Assembly: GCA_027065045.1 (NCBI GenBank)
Contig: JAMOOX010000152.1
Location: forward strand, 1-64,000
Direction of reading: 5' to 3'
DNA from: Campylobacteraceae bacterium
GTDB lineage: Bacteria; Campylobacterota; Campylobacteria; Campylobacterales; Sulfurovaceae
DNA: 64,000 bases
The notes beneath the pieces were generated by a model. That model was not told the origin of the DNA. It made no database searches and saw only the letters and a program-made list of their open reading frames with translations. Positions 36,277 to 45,920 of this stretch are shown piece by piece. Made by a program: the position numbers and the translations under genes. Numbering within the stretch: the first letter of the stretch is position 1; each line of letters starts with the position of its first letter.

Positions 36277-37041
36277 ATGAAAAAATTAATTACAATTATA
36301 GGTAATGGGAATATGGCACTCTCTATTGCTAAGGGGTTGGAAAATAGTTATGATTTAGAGATTGTTGGTAGAAGTATGGATAATCTTAATCTTTTTGAGT
36401 CTAAACTTGATATTAAAATCTCTAAGAGTTTAATAAAAGATTTTAATATAGATAAGAAAAATATAATTTTAGCTGTTAAACCATATAATGTAGTAGAGGT
36501 TGGAGAGATACTTAATGGAGAGGCTGATATTATTTACTCTGTATTAGCAGGGACTACTATTGAGACTCTCTCTCTAAATATAAAATCAAAAAATTATATT
36601 CGTGTAATGCCAAATCTTGGGGCTAGTGTGGGACAGTCTATGACTACTCTTACTGGGGATATTGATTATCAAGATGAGGCAGTAGAGCTATTTAATGCTA
36701 TTGGTAGCACAAGATGGCTTGATAGTCAAAAAGAGATTGATATAGCCACAGCATTGGCAGGGAGTGGTCCAGCTTATTTGGCATTAATAGCAGAGGCATT
36801 AGCTGATGGGGCTGTAAAAGAGGGGCTTAAAAGAGATGATGCTATGGCTATAATGAGAGGGCTTTTCAAAGGATTTGGGGATTTAATCCAAATAGAGCAT
36901 CCAGCACTTATAAAAGATGGTGTAATGAGTCCTGCAGGTACTACAGCTTATGGATATGGAGCATTAGAAGATGGTGGAGTAAGAGGTGCTTGTATGAGTG
37001 CAATATCAAAGGCTTATAATAGAGCAAAAGAGCTTTCATAA
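36277..37041 (+). CDS. proC: Pyrroline-5-carboxylate reductase
   Basis: A 254-residue NAD(P)H enzyme for the last step of proline synthesis. The Rossmann start ITIIGNGNMALSIAKGL, the VRVMPNLGASVGQSMT block and the C-terminal signature ALAGSGPAYLALIAEALADGAVKEGL are present. Length is slightly short but usual for the phylum. It is monocistronic by appearance, followed by a relic-bearing gap and then tsaD. Confidence 0.95.
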   Translation: MKKLITIIGNGNMALSIAKGLENSYDLEIVGRSMDNLNLFESKLDIKISKSLIKDFNIDKKNIILAVKPYNVVEVGEILNGEADIIYSVLAGTTIETLSLNIKSKNYIRVMPNLGASVGQSMTTLTGDIDYQDEAVELFNAIGSTRWLDSQKEIDIATALAGSGPAYLALIAEALADGAVKEGLKRDDAMAIMRGLFKGFGDLIQIEHPALIKDGVMSPAGTTAYGYGALEDGGVRGACMSAISKAYNRAKELS

Positions 37042-37048
37042 TGGATTT

Positions 37049-37168
37049 TTGCCAGAATTGAGATGTAGAGGTTGTTCACAGATATTTAATGTAGGATATA
37101 AAGATAATCTATTTGATAAAGTGCTTTATGGTAAAGCTTCAAATGCTATTGAGAGATTTTTGAGTTAA
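37049..37168 (+). pseudogene. Short Com-like zinc-ribbon relic
   Basis: The gap between proC and tsaD contains a 39-codon frame without start reading LPELRCRGCSQIFNVG and ending NAIERFLS. A Cys-x2-Cys pair after LPE resembles the start of Com-type translational regulators of Mu-like phages (which begin with RCxxC). The second Cys pair is missing. An ATG at 37041 is in another frame, so a frameshift may have occurred. Weak evidence. Confidence 0.35.
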
Positions 37169-37218
37169 TTTTATTGTTTTATGATAAAATTCTATCAATA
37201 TATATTAAAGGCTAAATA

Positions 37219-38229
37219 ATGATATTGAGTATTGAGAGTTCTTGTGATGATAGTTCTATTGCTATTACAGAGATAGATAGTAAAAAAGTAGTATTTCATA
37301 AAAAAATATCACAAGAGGCTAAACACTCTATTTATGGTGGAGTAGTCCCTGAATTAGCATCACGGCTTCATGCTATTGATTTACCTATAATTTTAGAAGA
37401 GGTTAAACCATATTTCAAGCATCTCAAAGCAGTATCAGTTACAAATCAACCAGGTCTTGGAGTAACTCTATTAGAGGGTATCTCTATGGCAAAAGCATTG
37501 GCAATGTTACTTAATATTCCTCTAATTGGAGTACATCATCTTAAAGGGCATATATATTCACTATTTATAGAAAAAGAGATAATAGAACCTATTCTTGTGC
37601 TTTTAATATCAGGAGGACATACTCAAATTATTGAAGTAAGAGGTAGAGATAAGATGAAGATTTTGGCTACTAGCATTGATGATAGTGTGGGAGAGAGTTT
37701 TGATAAATGTGCTAAGATGATGGGATTAGGTTACCCAGGTGGGCCTATTATTGAGAAATTAGCAAGAGAGGGGAATGAGGATAGATTTGATTTACCCGTG
37801 CCACTAAAACACTCTCCTCTTATTGCATTTTCATTATCAGGACTCAAAAATGCTGTAAGACTCAAAATAGAGGGTTTAGGTGAGGCTATAACTTATCAAG
37901 ATAGATGTGATATTTCAGCATCATTTCAAAAAGCTATTAAACTCCATCTATTACAAAAGAGCAAAAAGGTATTTGCCTCTTGTGATATAGAAGATTTTGC
38001 AATTGTTGGTGGTGCTTCTGCAAATCTATATATTAGAGATGCCTATAAAGGGATATGTAAAGAGTTTAATAAAAATATCCATTTTGCACCATTAGAGTAC
38101 TGTTCTGATAATGCTGTAATGATTGGCAGATACGCTATTGAAGCATATTATAATAAGGATTTTATAGAACCAAATAGATTAGATATTAATCCAACTAAGA
38201 GAGTATCTAATGGGGATTATCTACTTTAG
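37219..38229 (+). CDS. tsaD: tRNA N6-threonylcarbamoyladenosine transferase subunit TsaD
   Basis: A 336-residue protein (older names Gcp, YgjD) that transfers the threonylcarbamoyl group to A37 of ANN-decoding tRNAs. The N-terminal [14 protein letters not shown], the metal-binding [11 protein letters not shown] and [11 protein letters not shown] are diagnostic, with [12 protein letters not shown] near the C-terminus. Ribosome site AAAGG precedes ATG 37219. Confidence 0.97.
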   Translation: MILSIESSCDDSSIAITEIDSKKVVFHKKISQEAKHSIYGGVVPELASRLHAIDLPIILEEVKPYFKHLKAVSVTNQPGLGVTLLEGISMAKALAMLLNIPLIGVHHLKGHIYSLFIEKEIIEPILVLLISGGHTQIIEVRGRDKMKILATSIDDSVGESFDKCAKMMGLGYPGGPIIEKLAREGNEDRFDLPVPLKHSPLIAFSLSGLKNAVRLKIEGLGEAITYQDRCDISASFQKAIKLHLLQKSKKVFASCDIEDFAIVGGASANLYIRDAYKGICKEFNKNIHFAPLEYCSDNAVMIGRYAIEAYYNKDFIEPNRLDINPTKRVSNGDYLL

Positions 38230-38302
38230 TTACCATCCTTTTGGTTAATTTATTGTATAATAGTTATACTATTTTTAAACAAGTAAGTTTTGTATCTAGC
38301 TT

Positions 38303-38446
38303 AATTTTACTACCAAAGAACAAGGCAAAGGTATAGGAATAGGGCTTTATATGTCTAAGATGATAATAGAATAGAATATGAGTGGTAGTCTAAGTGTAAA
38401 AAATAGTGATAATGGTGCTATATTTAAAATAAGGTTAGGTATATGA
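38303..38446 (+). pseudogene. C-terminal relic of a second histidine kinase
   Basis: This frame reads NFTTKEQGKGIGIGLYMSKM, a TAG stop, NMSGSLSVKNSDNGA and a final stop. It is a degraded duplicate of the C-terminal end (G2 box onward) of the intact kinase directly downstream, which has FTTKEQGKGTGMGLYMSKM. The relic stop TGA overlaps the ATG of the intact kinase by the bases ATGA. Two tandem coupled kinase genes therefore once stood here and the first has been lost except for its tail. Confidence 0.8.
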
Positions 38447-40071
38447 GAAATATTTTATTAATATTTATTTTATCTTTTGTTTATTTAGAGGCTTCTATAA
38501 ATCTCACTAAAGATGAACTAAGATATTTGGAGAATAAAAAAGAGATAAAGATGTGTATAGACCCTGATTGGATGCCTTTTGAGAAGATAGAAAATGGCAA
38601 ACATATAGGACTTGCCTCTGAATATATGAAAATAATAGAAGATAATATAGGAATAGCTATTAAATTAGTGATAACAAAAGATTGGAATGAATCAGTAAAA
38701 AAAGCCAAAAATAGAGAGTGTGATATATTTTCAATGGTTCCTATTATAGAGAAGAGAAAAAAATATATGGATTTTACATCACCATATCTAAAGATACCTA
38801 TGGTTATAGCTACACAAAATCGTACTCCATATATAGAGAGTATTACTGCTATTGTAAATGTAAAGATAGGTATAGTAAATGGTTATTCTATATCTACTAT
38901 ATTAAAAAATAAATATCCTGATATAAATATAATTCCAGTTGAGTCTATTGATGATGGTCTTAGAAAGGTAGAGAGTGGAGAGATATTTGCATTTATTGAT
39001 AATCTTGCAACTATAGATTATAAAATCCAAAAAGAGTTTATAAGTACACTCAAAGTATCAGGAAGAGTTGATATAAACTTAGAGTATAGAGTAGCTACTA
39101 GAAATGATGAACCTATATTAAATACTATTTTTGAAAAGATTATTGTAGGTATAGATAGACATACAAAAGAGGAGATATTTGCTAAATGGATACAACATCA
39201 TGAAAAAGAGACTATAGTTGATTATGCAATACTTTTATATGTTAGTTTGATATTTTTTATAATTATATCTATAATTAGTTATTTTTATATCAAGCAGGGA
39301 AAATTAAAAAGAGAGATAGAGAAACTAAATTATATACTAGAAGATAGAATACATCAAGAGGTACTAAAGAGTCTAAAACAGAAACAACTTTTAGAACAAC
39401 AGACAAAAATGGCACAAATGGGAGAGATGATAGGTGCAATAGCCCACCAGTGGAGACAACCATTAAATACTGTTTTTTTAGGTATCCAAAATTTAAAATA
39501 TGATTATAAAGATGGTAAATTAAATAATGAAAAGTATATAGAAGAGTTTATATCTGAAAATAAAGAGGTTATTGATTTTATGAGTAAAACAATAGATGAT
39601 TTTAGAAACTTTTTTAGAGTAGATAAAGAAAAAATCAATTTTAATATCAAAGAGACAATTCAATCAGTAATTACTATGTTATCAGCACAAATTACTCAAA
39701 ATAGTATAAAAATAACAATTATTGGTGATGAGTTTGAATATTATGGATTACAAAGTGAGTATCAACAAGTTATACTAAATATTATAAATAATGCCAAAGA
39801 TATATTAGTAGAAGAGAGTATAGCAAATCCAAAAATAGATATAGTAATAGAGAAAAATAAGATTACAATAGAAGATAACGCAGGAGGAATACCACAAGAT
39901 ATATTAATGAGAGTCTTTGAACCATATTTTACTACCAAAGAACAAGGTAAGGGGACAGGAATGGGACTATATATGTCAAAAATGATTATAGAAGATAATA
40001 TGGGTGGTAAATTGAGTGTAGAAAATGGTATAAATGGTGCAAAATTTATAATAGATTTAGAGATGGACTAA
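38443..40071 (+). CDS. Sensor histidine kinase with periplasmic SBP_bac_3 domain
   Basis: A 542-residue membrane sensor. Residues 1-17 form a signal segment. A solute-binding type 3 domain (about 30-250: KMCIDPDWMPFEKIENG, CDIFSMVP, AFIDNLATIDY) faces the periplasm and probably binds a small ligand such as an amino acid. One membrane helix (about 259-283) leads via a coiled coil to the kinase: H box with phospho-accepting His335 in IGAIAHQWRQPLN, N box IINNAKD, G1 EDNAGGIP and G2 GKGTGMGLYM. No response regulator adjoins it, so the output is unknown. It starts inside the relic of a sister kinase and ends overlapping the convergent addA stop. Confidence 0.88.
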   Translation: MRNILLIFILSFVYLEASINLTKDELRYLENKKEIKMCIDPDWMPFEKIENGKHIGLASEYMKIIEDNIGIAIKLVITKDWNESVKKAKNRECDIFSMVPIIEKRKKYMDFTSPYLKIPMVIATQNRTPYIESITAIVNVKIGIVNGYSISTILKNKYPDINIIPVESIDDGLRKVESGEIFAFIDNLATIDYKIQKEFISTLKVSGRVDINLEYRVATRNDEPILNTIFEKIIVGIDRHTKEEIFAKWIQHHEKETIVDYAILLYVSLIFFIIISIISYFYIKQGKLKREIEKLNYILEDRIHQEVLKSLKQKQLLEQQTKMAQMGEMIGAIAHQWRQPLNTVFLGIQNLKYDYKDGKLNNEKYIEEFISENKEVIDFMSKTIDDFRNFFRVDKEKINFNIKETIQSVITMLSAQITQNSIKITIIGDEFEYYGLQSEYQQVILNIINNAKDILVEESIANPKIDIVIEKNKITIEDNAGGIPQDILMRVFEPYFTTKEQGKGTGMGLYMSKMIIEDNMGGKLSVENGINGAKFIIDLEMD

Positions 40072-42779
40072 TCTATCTCTATAATCTCTATACCACTATC
40101 TAATATATAAATAAGTATAGCTTTTGTATCTTTTTGAGTAATACTCTTAATTGCTTTTTGATACTCTTTGATTTGTGATATATATTTAATATGAAACTTT
40201 TTAGAGCTTTTATAATCAGCTACTATATAACTATTCTCATACTCTATTAATAAATCTATCTGTTTTATATTACCCTCAAAACTAATAGAAATCTCTTTAT
40301 AAAATTTGGCATCTTTTAATAGATTTTGAAACTCTATATTATTAGTTAGGTTTAATACTCTTAGTTTTATATCATCTAAAATATCTTTTTTGAGTATATT
40401 TCCATATCTATTAATAGTAGAGTCCATCGCACTATCTATAAATTTACTATCTAAATTATTTAGCATCTCCAATGAGTAGTGTAGGGCTAATCCATAATTT
40501 ATAGCTTCACTATTTTCAACTATATCATCTTCACTGTTTCTTTTATTTTGTTTGCCATAATATGATAGTTTTATATCTTTGCTTGTTGGACTCTTTTTTC
40601 TCTCTTTGGGTGCTTCTATCTCTAATTTACCTATAGGTACAATCTCTACCATATCAAATATAGAATCTTTGGGTTTTTTGATAATTATCATAGATGATAC
40701 AGCCCTTGTAAGGGCAACATATAGCACATTTAGAGCATCTTTTTGGTTTAACTTTTTACGATTGGCTATAATCTCTTGATAATCCTCATCAAAATTATCT
40801 CTATTTGCATATCTTAATGCTACTTTATCTATCTCTAATTCATCATTATAATTATATATCATAGCACTATGGTCAGGCGATTTTCTACCACTTCTATCTA
40901 CTACTATTACATGAGCGAACTCCAACCCCTTTGAACCATGGATTGTCATAATCCTAGCACCATGAATTGTATTACTTGAAATCTCTAATGATGAGTTCCT
41001 AAACTCCTCTATAAATGTAGGAATATCACGAAACTTTGAAGCAAACTCAAGAAGTTTAAGGATATTAACATCACCATGAAAAAGCTCAAATATATTAATA
41101 AGCTTATCACAAGCATCATAAGGCTCTATTAAATGACTATACCAACTTTTATCAAAATCTTCTATATTATATTTTAGTAGTATAGCCTTAGCATCTATCA
41201 TATTACCATCATATAGATACTCTATCATAGATACAATAGCACTAATATTTGCTAATAACTCCAGAGATGATGAGGTCTGTAAAATATTATCAATCCCATT
41301 TTTAAAACATCTATTTTGCAAAGCTACACCATCTTTATTAGTAGATACCAAAAATGCTATATCATCTACATTAGCCCCACTATCTATCAATCTCTTAGCC
41401 TCTATAATAGCATCTTCAATAGGTTCAACTGACTCTACTACATTCACAAATCCATCTTTTATACCATCTCTACTATGTTGGATTTGATAACCATCAATTA
41501 CCCCATTAAATGCTCTATTTACACACTTTACAATATTTGAAGCACTTCTATAATTGATATTCATATTTTTAATTGGAATATTATATATATTAGCTACTCT
41601 ATTAAATAGCTCCTCTACACCACCTCTAAACCTATATAGAGATTGCTTTGTATCCCCTACAAAAAAGAAACTTCTAAACTTATCATCATCTTTGGAAAAT
41701 AGCTCATCTATTAGAGGTTTAAATAGCAAAAATTGTAAAATTGATGTATCTTGAAACTCATCTAAAAGTATATGCTCAAACTTACTATCCATCTTGAAAT
41801 ATATAAACTCACGACTAACACTACCATATAAAAGTAGATATACAAACATACCCAAATCATCAAATGATAGAGAGTTAGATGAGATTGCCATATCAAGCTT
41901 TGAGCTTCTAAAATTAGAGTAAATATCCATAAGATGTCTAAGTATTATAGCCTCTTTTAAATTTATCCATTTTTTTAGCTCTATTTTTAACTCTTCATAT
42001 ATATTTTCTATCTTTGTATTAGAGTATTTTTTAAACCAACTATGTTCTATCAACTCATTTTTCTCAAAAAGCCCCTTATTAAAAAGCTCTTTTATATTAG
42101 ATGTCTCAAACTGTTTAATAGCTCTATTTGATGCTCCAACCTCTTCTAATGCTAAGATTAATTCTACCCTTAATCTCTCTATATTAGCCTCAATCTCTTT
42201 TATATTATTAGTTGTATAGATTATATCTTTTGGTAAAATCGCATCTAATTTATAAAACTCACCCATAATATTAAAAATTTTATCAAACCTCTTATCCTCT
42301 AAATGCTCTTTGAGTTGTAGAAATGACTCTACTTGATTATCATCTAAAATCCGTTTAAGAAACCTCTCTTGAAACTCATCAATATCAATATCTTTTGTCT
42401 CAAAATCAGGCTCTAATCCAATCTCAAAAGAGGCACTCCGTAAAATAGAGGCAAAAAAACTATCAATAGTTACAATATGATTACTACTTGATAAAAATCT
42501 CTCTAATACTTCATCTTTGGCATTTAATATATCAACAGTAGATATTCTAGACTCCTTGGATACCTCTTCTAAAAATGCTAAATTATCACTCTTATTAATA
42601 TCTCTCAAAGAATCTATAACTCTACTCCTCATCTCCGAAGCAGCCTTTTTGGTAAATGTAGCTGCCAATATTGAAGATGGATTAACCCCCATAAATAGAA
42701 GCGATATATACCTCACACTAAGCCTAAAAGTCTTACCACTACCAGCACTAGCACTATATGCTAAATATTTTTCAAACAT
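40068..42779 (-). CDS. addA: RecB-like helicase-nuclease AddA
   Basis: A 903-residue superfamily 1 helicase of the AddA/RecB type used in double-strand-break repair in Campylobacterota. Walker A is YSASAGSGKTFRL at residues 8-20, motif II lies in LLDEFQDTS, motif III-like VGDTKQSLYRFRGG, motif V TIHGSKGLEF and motif VI VLYVALTRA. The C-terminal nuclease core keeps IKQIDLLIEY and VADYKSSKK (D...DYK). The expected partner AddB is not in this window. It converges on the kinase gene and their stop regions overlap by 4 bases. Confidence 0.9.
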   Translation of the reverse strand: MFEKYLAYSASAGSGKTFRLSVRYISLLFMGVNPSSILAATFTKKAASEMRSRVIDSLRDINKSDNLAFLEEVSKESRISTVDILNAKDEVLERFLSSSNHIVTIDSFFASILRSASFEIGLEPDFETKDIDIDEFQERFLKRILDDNQVESFLQLKEHLEDKRFDKIFNIMGEFYKLDAILPKDIIYTTNNIKEIEANIERLRVELILALEEVGASNRAIKQFETSNIKELFNKGLFEKNELIEHSWFKKYSNTKIENIYEELKIELKKWINLKEAIILRHLMDIYSNFRSSKLDMAISSNSLSFDDLGMFVYLLLYGSVSREFIYFKMDSKFEHILLDEFQDTSILQFLLFKPLIDELFSKDDDKFRSFFFVGDTKQSLYRFRGGVEELFNRVANIYNIPIKNMNINYRSASNIVKCVNRAFNGVIDGYQIQHSRDGIKDGFVNVVESVEPIEDAIIEAKRLIDSGANVDDIAFLVSTNKDGVALQNRCFKNGIDNILQTSSSLELLANISAIVSMIEYLYDGNMIDAKAILLKYNIEDFDKSWYSHLIEPYDACDKLINIFELFHGDVNILKLLEFASKFRDIPTFIEEFRNSSLEISSNTIHGARIMTIHGSKGLEFAHVIVVDRSGRKSPDHSAMIYNYNDELEIDKVALRYANRDNFDEDYQEIIANRKKLNQKDALNVLYVALTRAVSSMIIIKKPKDSIFDMVEIVPIGKLEIEAPKERKKSPTSKDIKLSYYGKQNKRNSEDDIVENSEAINYGLALHYSLEMLNNLDSKFIDSAMDSTINRYGNILKKDILDDIKLRVLNLTNNIEFQNLLKDAKFYKEISISFEGNIKQIDLLIEYENSYIVADYKSSKKFHIKYISQIKEYQKAIKSITQKDTKAILIYILDSGIEIIEID

Positions 42780-42897
42780 TTTATCTCTCTTCTATTAATA
42801 ATAGAGATTATTATATCATAAATATCAATATTAGATATGAAATCTTTTATAATACTTATGGTAATATTAAGCAAATAATATCCCAAAGGAAATATAT

Positions 42898-44352
42898 TTG
42901 CTATTTAATAGTTATGAGTTTATATTCGCATTTTTACCAATTACATTTTTTATATATTTTTATCTAAATTATAAGAAATTTACTATTATTAGCAAAGGTT
43001 TTTTAGTCTTTAGTAGTCTATTTTTTTATAGTTGGTGGAATATAATATATCTCCCTTTAATTCTATTTTCAATGATATTTAACTATATTATTGGAAATAG
43101 TTTTCATAAGCATACTCTAAATATATCTAATAAATTTATACTTATATTTGGAATTATATCAAATATAGCACTTCTTGGATATTTTAAATATAGTGATTTT
43201 TTTATTGAGAATTTAAATTTAGCTTTGAATACTAATATTGGACTTTTACATTTAGCCCTACCTTTAGCTATCTCATTTTTTACATTTCAACAAATATCAT
43301 ATTTAGTTGATAGCTACAAAGGAGAAACCAAAGAGTATGATTTTTTAAATTATGCTCTATTTGTTACATTCTTCCCTCAACTTATAGCAGGACCTATCGT
43401 CCATCACAAAGAGATGATGCCTCAATTTGAAGATAGCAAAAATAGAGTAATCAATTATAGAAATATATCTATTGGGCTTTTTATCTTCTCTATTGGACTC
43501 TTCAAAAAGGTTGTAATAGCTGATACTTTTGCTCTTTGGGCTACTTCAGGATTTGATAATGCTACAACTCTAAATCTATTTGAAGCATGGGCTACAAGTC
43601 TATCATATACATTTCAACTATATTTTGATTTTAGTGGATATACAGATATGGCAATAGCAGTGGCACTTCTATTTAATATTAAACTACCAATTAACTTTAA
43701 TAGCCCATATAAAGCAACAAATATTCAAGATTTTTGGAGAAGATGGCATATTACTCTAAGTAGGTTTTTAAGAGATTATATATATATCCCTCTTGGTGGC
43801 AATAGAAAAGGGGAGTTTAGGACATATAATAATCTTTTGGCTACTTTTGTGCTTGGTGGAATTTGGCATGGTGCTGGTTGGACTTTTCTATTTTGGGGGT
43901 TTTTACATGGAGTAGCGATTGTTATTTATAGGGCTTGGAGTAGTTTAGGGGTTAAATTATGGAGTTGGGTAGGGTGGATTATTACCTTTAACTTTGTAAA
44001 TATAGCTTGGATATTTTTTAGAGCCAAAAATTGGGAAGATGCTATTAAAGTCTTTGGTGGTATGTTTAGCTTGGATAATGTTGTACTGCCACCATTTCTA
44101 AAATCTAAATTGATTATATTAGAACAATATAATATTGAATTTGGTGCATTTATCACAAATATAGATGCCAATAAAGATATAGTTTTATGGCTTATAGCAG
44201 GATTTATAATAATATTACTCTTTAAAAATTCTATGGAACAACTTAAATCATTTAAACCAACCCTACTTAATAGCCTGATTTTTATAGTAGCATTTGTTAT
44301 ATCATTTTATAAACTTAGTGGCTATTCTGAGTTTTTATACTTTAGGTTTTGA
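42898..44352 (+). CDS. MBOAT-family O-acyltransferase (AlgI-like)
   Basis: A 484-residue polytopic membrane protein with about eleven membrane segments. The AlgI-type motif block NIQDFWRRWHITLSRFLRDY (about residues 275-294) is followed by YIPLGGNRKG and the catalytic-His motif GGIWHGAGWTFLFWGFLHG (about 318-336). Such proteins pass acetyl groups across the membrane for O-acetylation of exopolysaccharide, teichoic acid or peptidoglycan. It begins with TTG at 42898 after AAAGGA. The SGNH-type partner follows directly. The acceptor polymer cannot be inferred. Confidence 0.88.
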   Translation: MLFNSYEFIFAFLPITFFIYFYLNYKKFTIISKGFLVFSSLFFYSWWNIIYLPLILFSMIFNYIIGNSFHKHTLNISNKFILIFGIISNIALLGYFKYSDFFIENLNLALNTNIGLLHLALPLAISFFTFQQISYLVDSYKGETKEYDFLNYALFVTFFPQLIAGPIVHHKEMMPQFEDSKNRVINYRNISIGLFIFSIGLFKKVVIADTFALWATSGFDNATTLNLFEAWATSLSYTFQLYFDFSGYTDMAIAVALLFNIKLPINFNSPYKATNIQDFWRRWHITLSRFLRDYIYIPLGGNRKGEFRTYNNLLATFVLGGIWHGAGWTFLFWGFLHGVAIVIYRAWSSLGVKLWSWVGWIITFNFVNIAWIFFRAKNWEDAIKVFGGMFSLDNVVLPPFLKSKLIILEQYNIEFGAFITNIDANKDIVLWLIAGFIIILLFKNSMEQLKSFKPTLLNSLIFIVAFVISFYKLSGYSEFLYFRF

Positions 44353-44354
44353 TT

Positions 44355-45431
44355 ATGAAAAAAGATATTATTTGGATAAAACAGACCACAATTACAACAG
44401 CTTTAATTATTTTAATTATCACTATATTTAATTATAGAGTGGATAGCTTAGGAATATTTGGCAACTCTAATTATCTATTAGATGGAGCAAAAGCTATTAC
44501 AGATGGCAAAATTATAGCAGGATTAAAAAACTATGATGAGAGAGCTTTTCAAAAACTAATAATCCAAAATTTAAACAACAAAAATGATATTATAGCCATT
44601 GGTTCATCAAGAAGCCTACAAATTAGAAAAAAATTTATCACATCTAATAAAAACTTCTTTAATCACTCTGTAACAGGAGCGATATTAGATGATTATATAG
44701 CAATTATTGGTGCTTATGAGAAAATAGCTAAATACTTACCCAAAACTATTATTTTAGGAATAGACCCATGGATATTTAATAAAAATAGTGAGCATAATAA
44801 GTGGAAAAGTATAGAGGATTATTATAATTTTGAATTTGCTCAAATCTATCATAAAAAGCAACAAAACAGTATCAAAATAAATACAGCAAAATGGAAACAG
44901 CTAATAAATTATGATTACACTATCACTAATATCAAATTCTTTAAAACCCTTTTAGCAAACGATGGCAAAGCCTTTTATATAGCTAATAGCATAGATATAG
45001 ATGATACAATCAAAGATATAGATGGTTCAAGATATTATGAGTATAAACGAAGATATATCAAACCAAATCTTGTCCTAAAAAAAGCCAAAAAATATACTCA
45101 AGGCAAAGTATATCTATTAAATAATTATAATAAATTAAGCAATATCAAACTCTTTGAAGATTTTATCAAATATCTTAAATCCAAAGATATAAATATAATA
45201 TTCTACCTTCCACCATACCACCCTCTAACCTATGATATACTATCTAAAAATCCAAAATATAAATATATTAATATAGTAGAGAGATATTTAAAAGATTTTG
45301 CTAAAGAGATGGATATTGATGTAAAAGGTTCATACAACCCACATATATATAATTTTAAAAATAGTAATTTTTCAGATGGAATGCACTCTCATGATGAGGT
45401 GGCTAAGAGGATTTTAAGTAGTTTAAATTGA
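44355..45431 (+). CDS. SGNH/AlgJ- or DltD-like O-acetylation partner protein
   Basis: A 358-residue protein with one N-terminal membrane anchor (about residues 10-26) and a periplasmic domain. IIAIGSSRSLQIRKK carries the nucleophile-Ser block, ILGIDPWIF resembles block III, and FSDGMHSHDEVAKRI near the C-terminus supplies the Asp-x2-His pair. In alginate and D-alanyl systems such proteins complete acyl transfer from an MBOAT. ATG 44355, 2 bases after the MBOAT stop and with AGG 8 bases upstream, is preferred to an in-frame TTG at 44349. Confidence 0.75.
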   Translation: MKKDIIWIKQTTITTALIILIITIFNYRVDSLGIFGNSNYLLDGAKAITDGKIIAGLKNYDERAFQKLIIQNLNNKNDIIAIGSSRSLQIRKKFITSNKNFFNHSVTGAILDDYIAIIGAYEKIAKYLPKTIILGIDPWIFNKNSEHNKWKSIEDYYNFEFAQIYHKKQQNSIKINTAKWKQLINYDYTITNIKFFKTLLANDGKAFYIANSIDIDDTIKDIDGSRYYEYKRRYIKPNLVLKKAKKYTQGKVYLLNNYNKLSNIKLFEDFIKYLKSKDINIIFYLPPYHPLTYDILSKNPKYKYINIVERYLKDFAKEMDIDVKGSYNPHIYNFKNSNFSDGMHSHDEVAKRILSSLN

Positions 45432-45477
45432 CTTATTTAATAAAATAGGATAAAACAATACTAAAGTATTATATTTT

Positions 45478-45494
45478 GGTGGGATTCTCCCACC
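45478..45494. terminator. Hairpin between the convergent O-acetylation and nap transcripts
   Basis: GGTGGGA and TCCCACC form a 7-bp stem with a TTC loop between the convergent ends of the SGNH gene and napD. It is preceded by TATTTT on the plus strand, which would be an A/T tract after the stem for the minus-strand nap transcript. It therefore best fits termination of the nap operon. Confidence 0.55.
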
Positions 45495-45524
45495 CTACAC
45501 CAAAGAATAATATAGAATCTACTT

Positions 45525-45908
45525 TTACTCTATTCTATCAAAATCTTTAGCAAATCCCTCTAAATCTTTTTTCTTTAAATCGCCTCTATATATGATATTT
45601 TCTACTGATACATTATCATCATTTAGCATTTTTGGGACTAAATCGGCATTTTCTAATTTTTCCATGTGTTCATCTAGTTCATCTTCACTATATGCCATTT
45701 GCATTTCAGCAGACATAATATTTGGAATTGCTTCTACTACTCTAAGTTTGGCAAGTTCTTCTTGTACTCCCTCGCCCTCTATTGTGATAATTACTCTTCC
45801 TTTTGCATCGTGTAGGTGGTAATCACATGCTTCACACTCTTTTAATGCCTCAACTACTCCATCTAAATATTTTGGTAGTGTTTGTACTACTATACTTGAT
45901 ATATTCAT
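45525..45908 (-). CDS. napD: Nitrate reductase maturation chaperone NapD
   Basis: A 127-residue cytoplasmic protein. The N-terminal MNISSIVVQTLPKYLDGVVEAL and GRVIITIEGE match the small ferredoxin-fold NapD family that binds the Tat signal of NapA and holds it back until cofactor loading is done. The C-terminal 35 residues go beyond E. coli NapD, as in other Campylobacterota. It is the last gene of the nap cluster, 12 bases after napL. Confidence 0.88.
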   Translation of the reverse strand: MNISSIVVQTLPKYLDGVVEALKECEACDYHLHDAKGRVIITIEGEGVQEELAKLRVVEAIPNIMSAEMQMAYSEDELDEHMEKLENADLVPKMLNDDNVSVENIIYRGDLKKKDLEGFAKDFDRIE

Positions 45909-45920
45909 ATCTTTTTCCTT

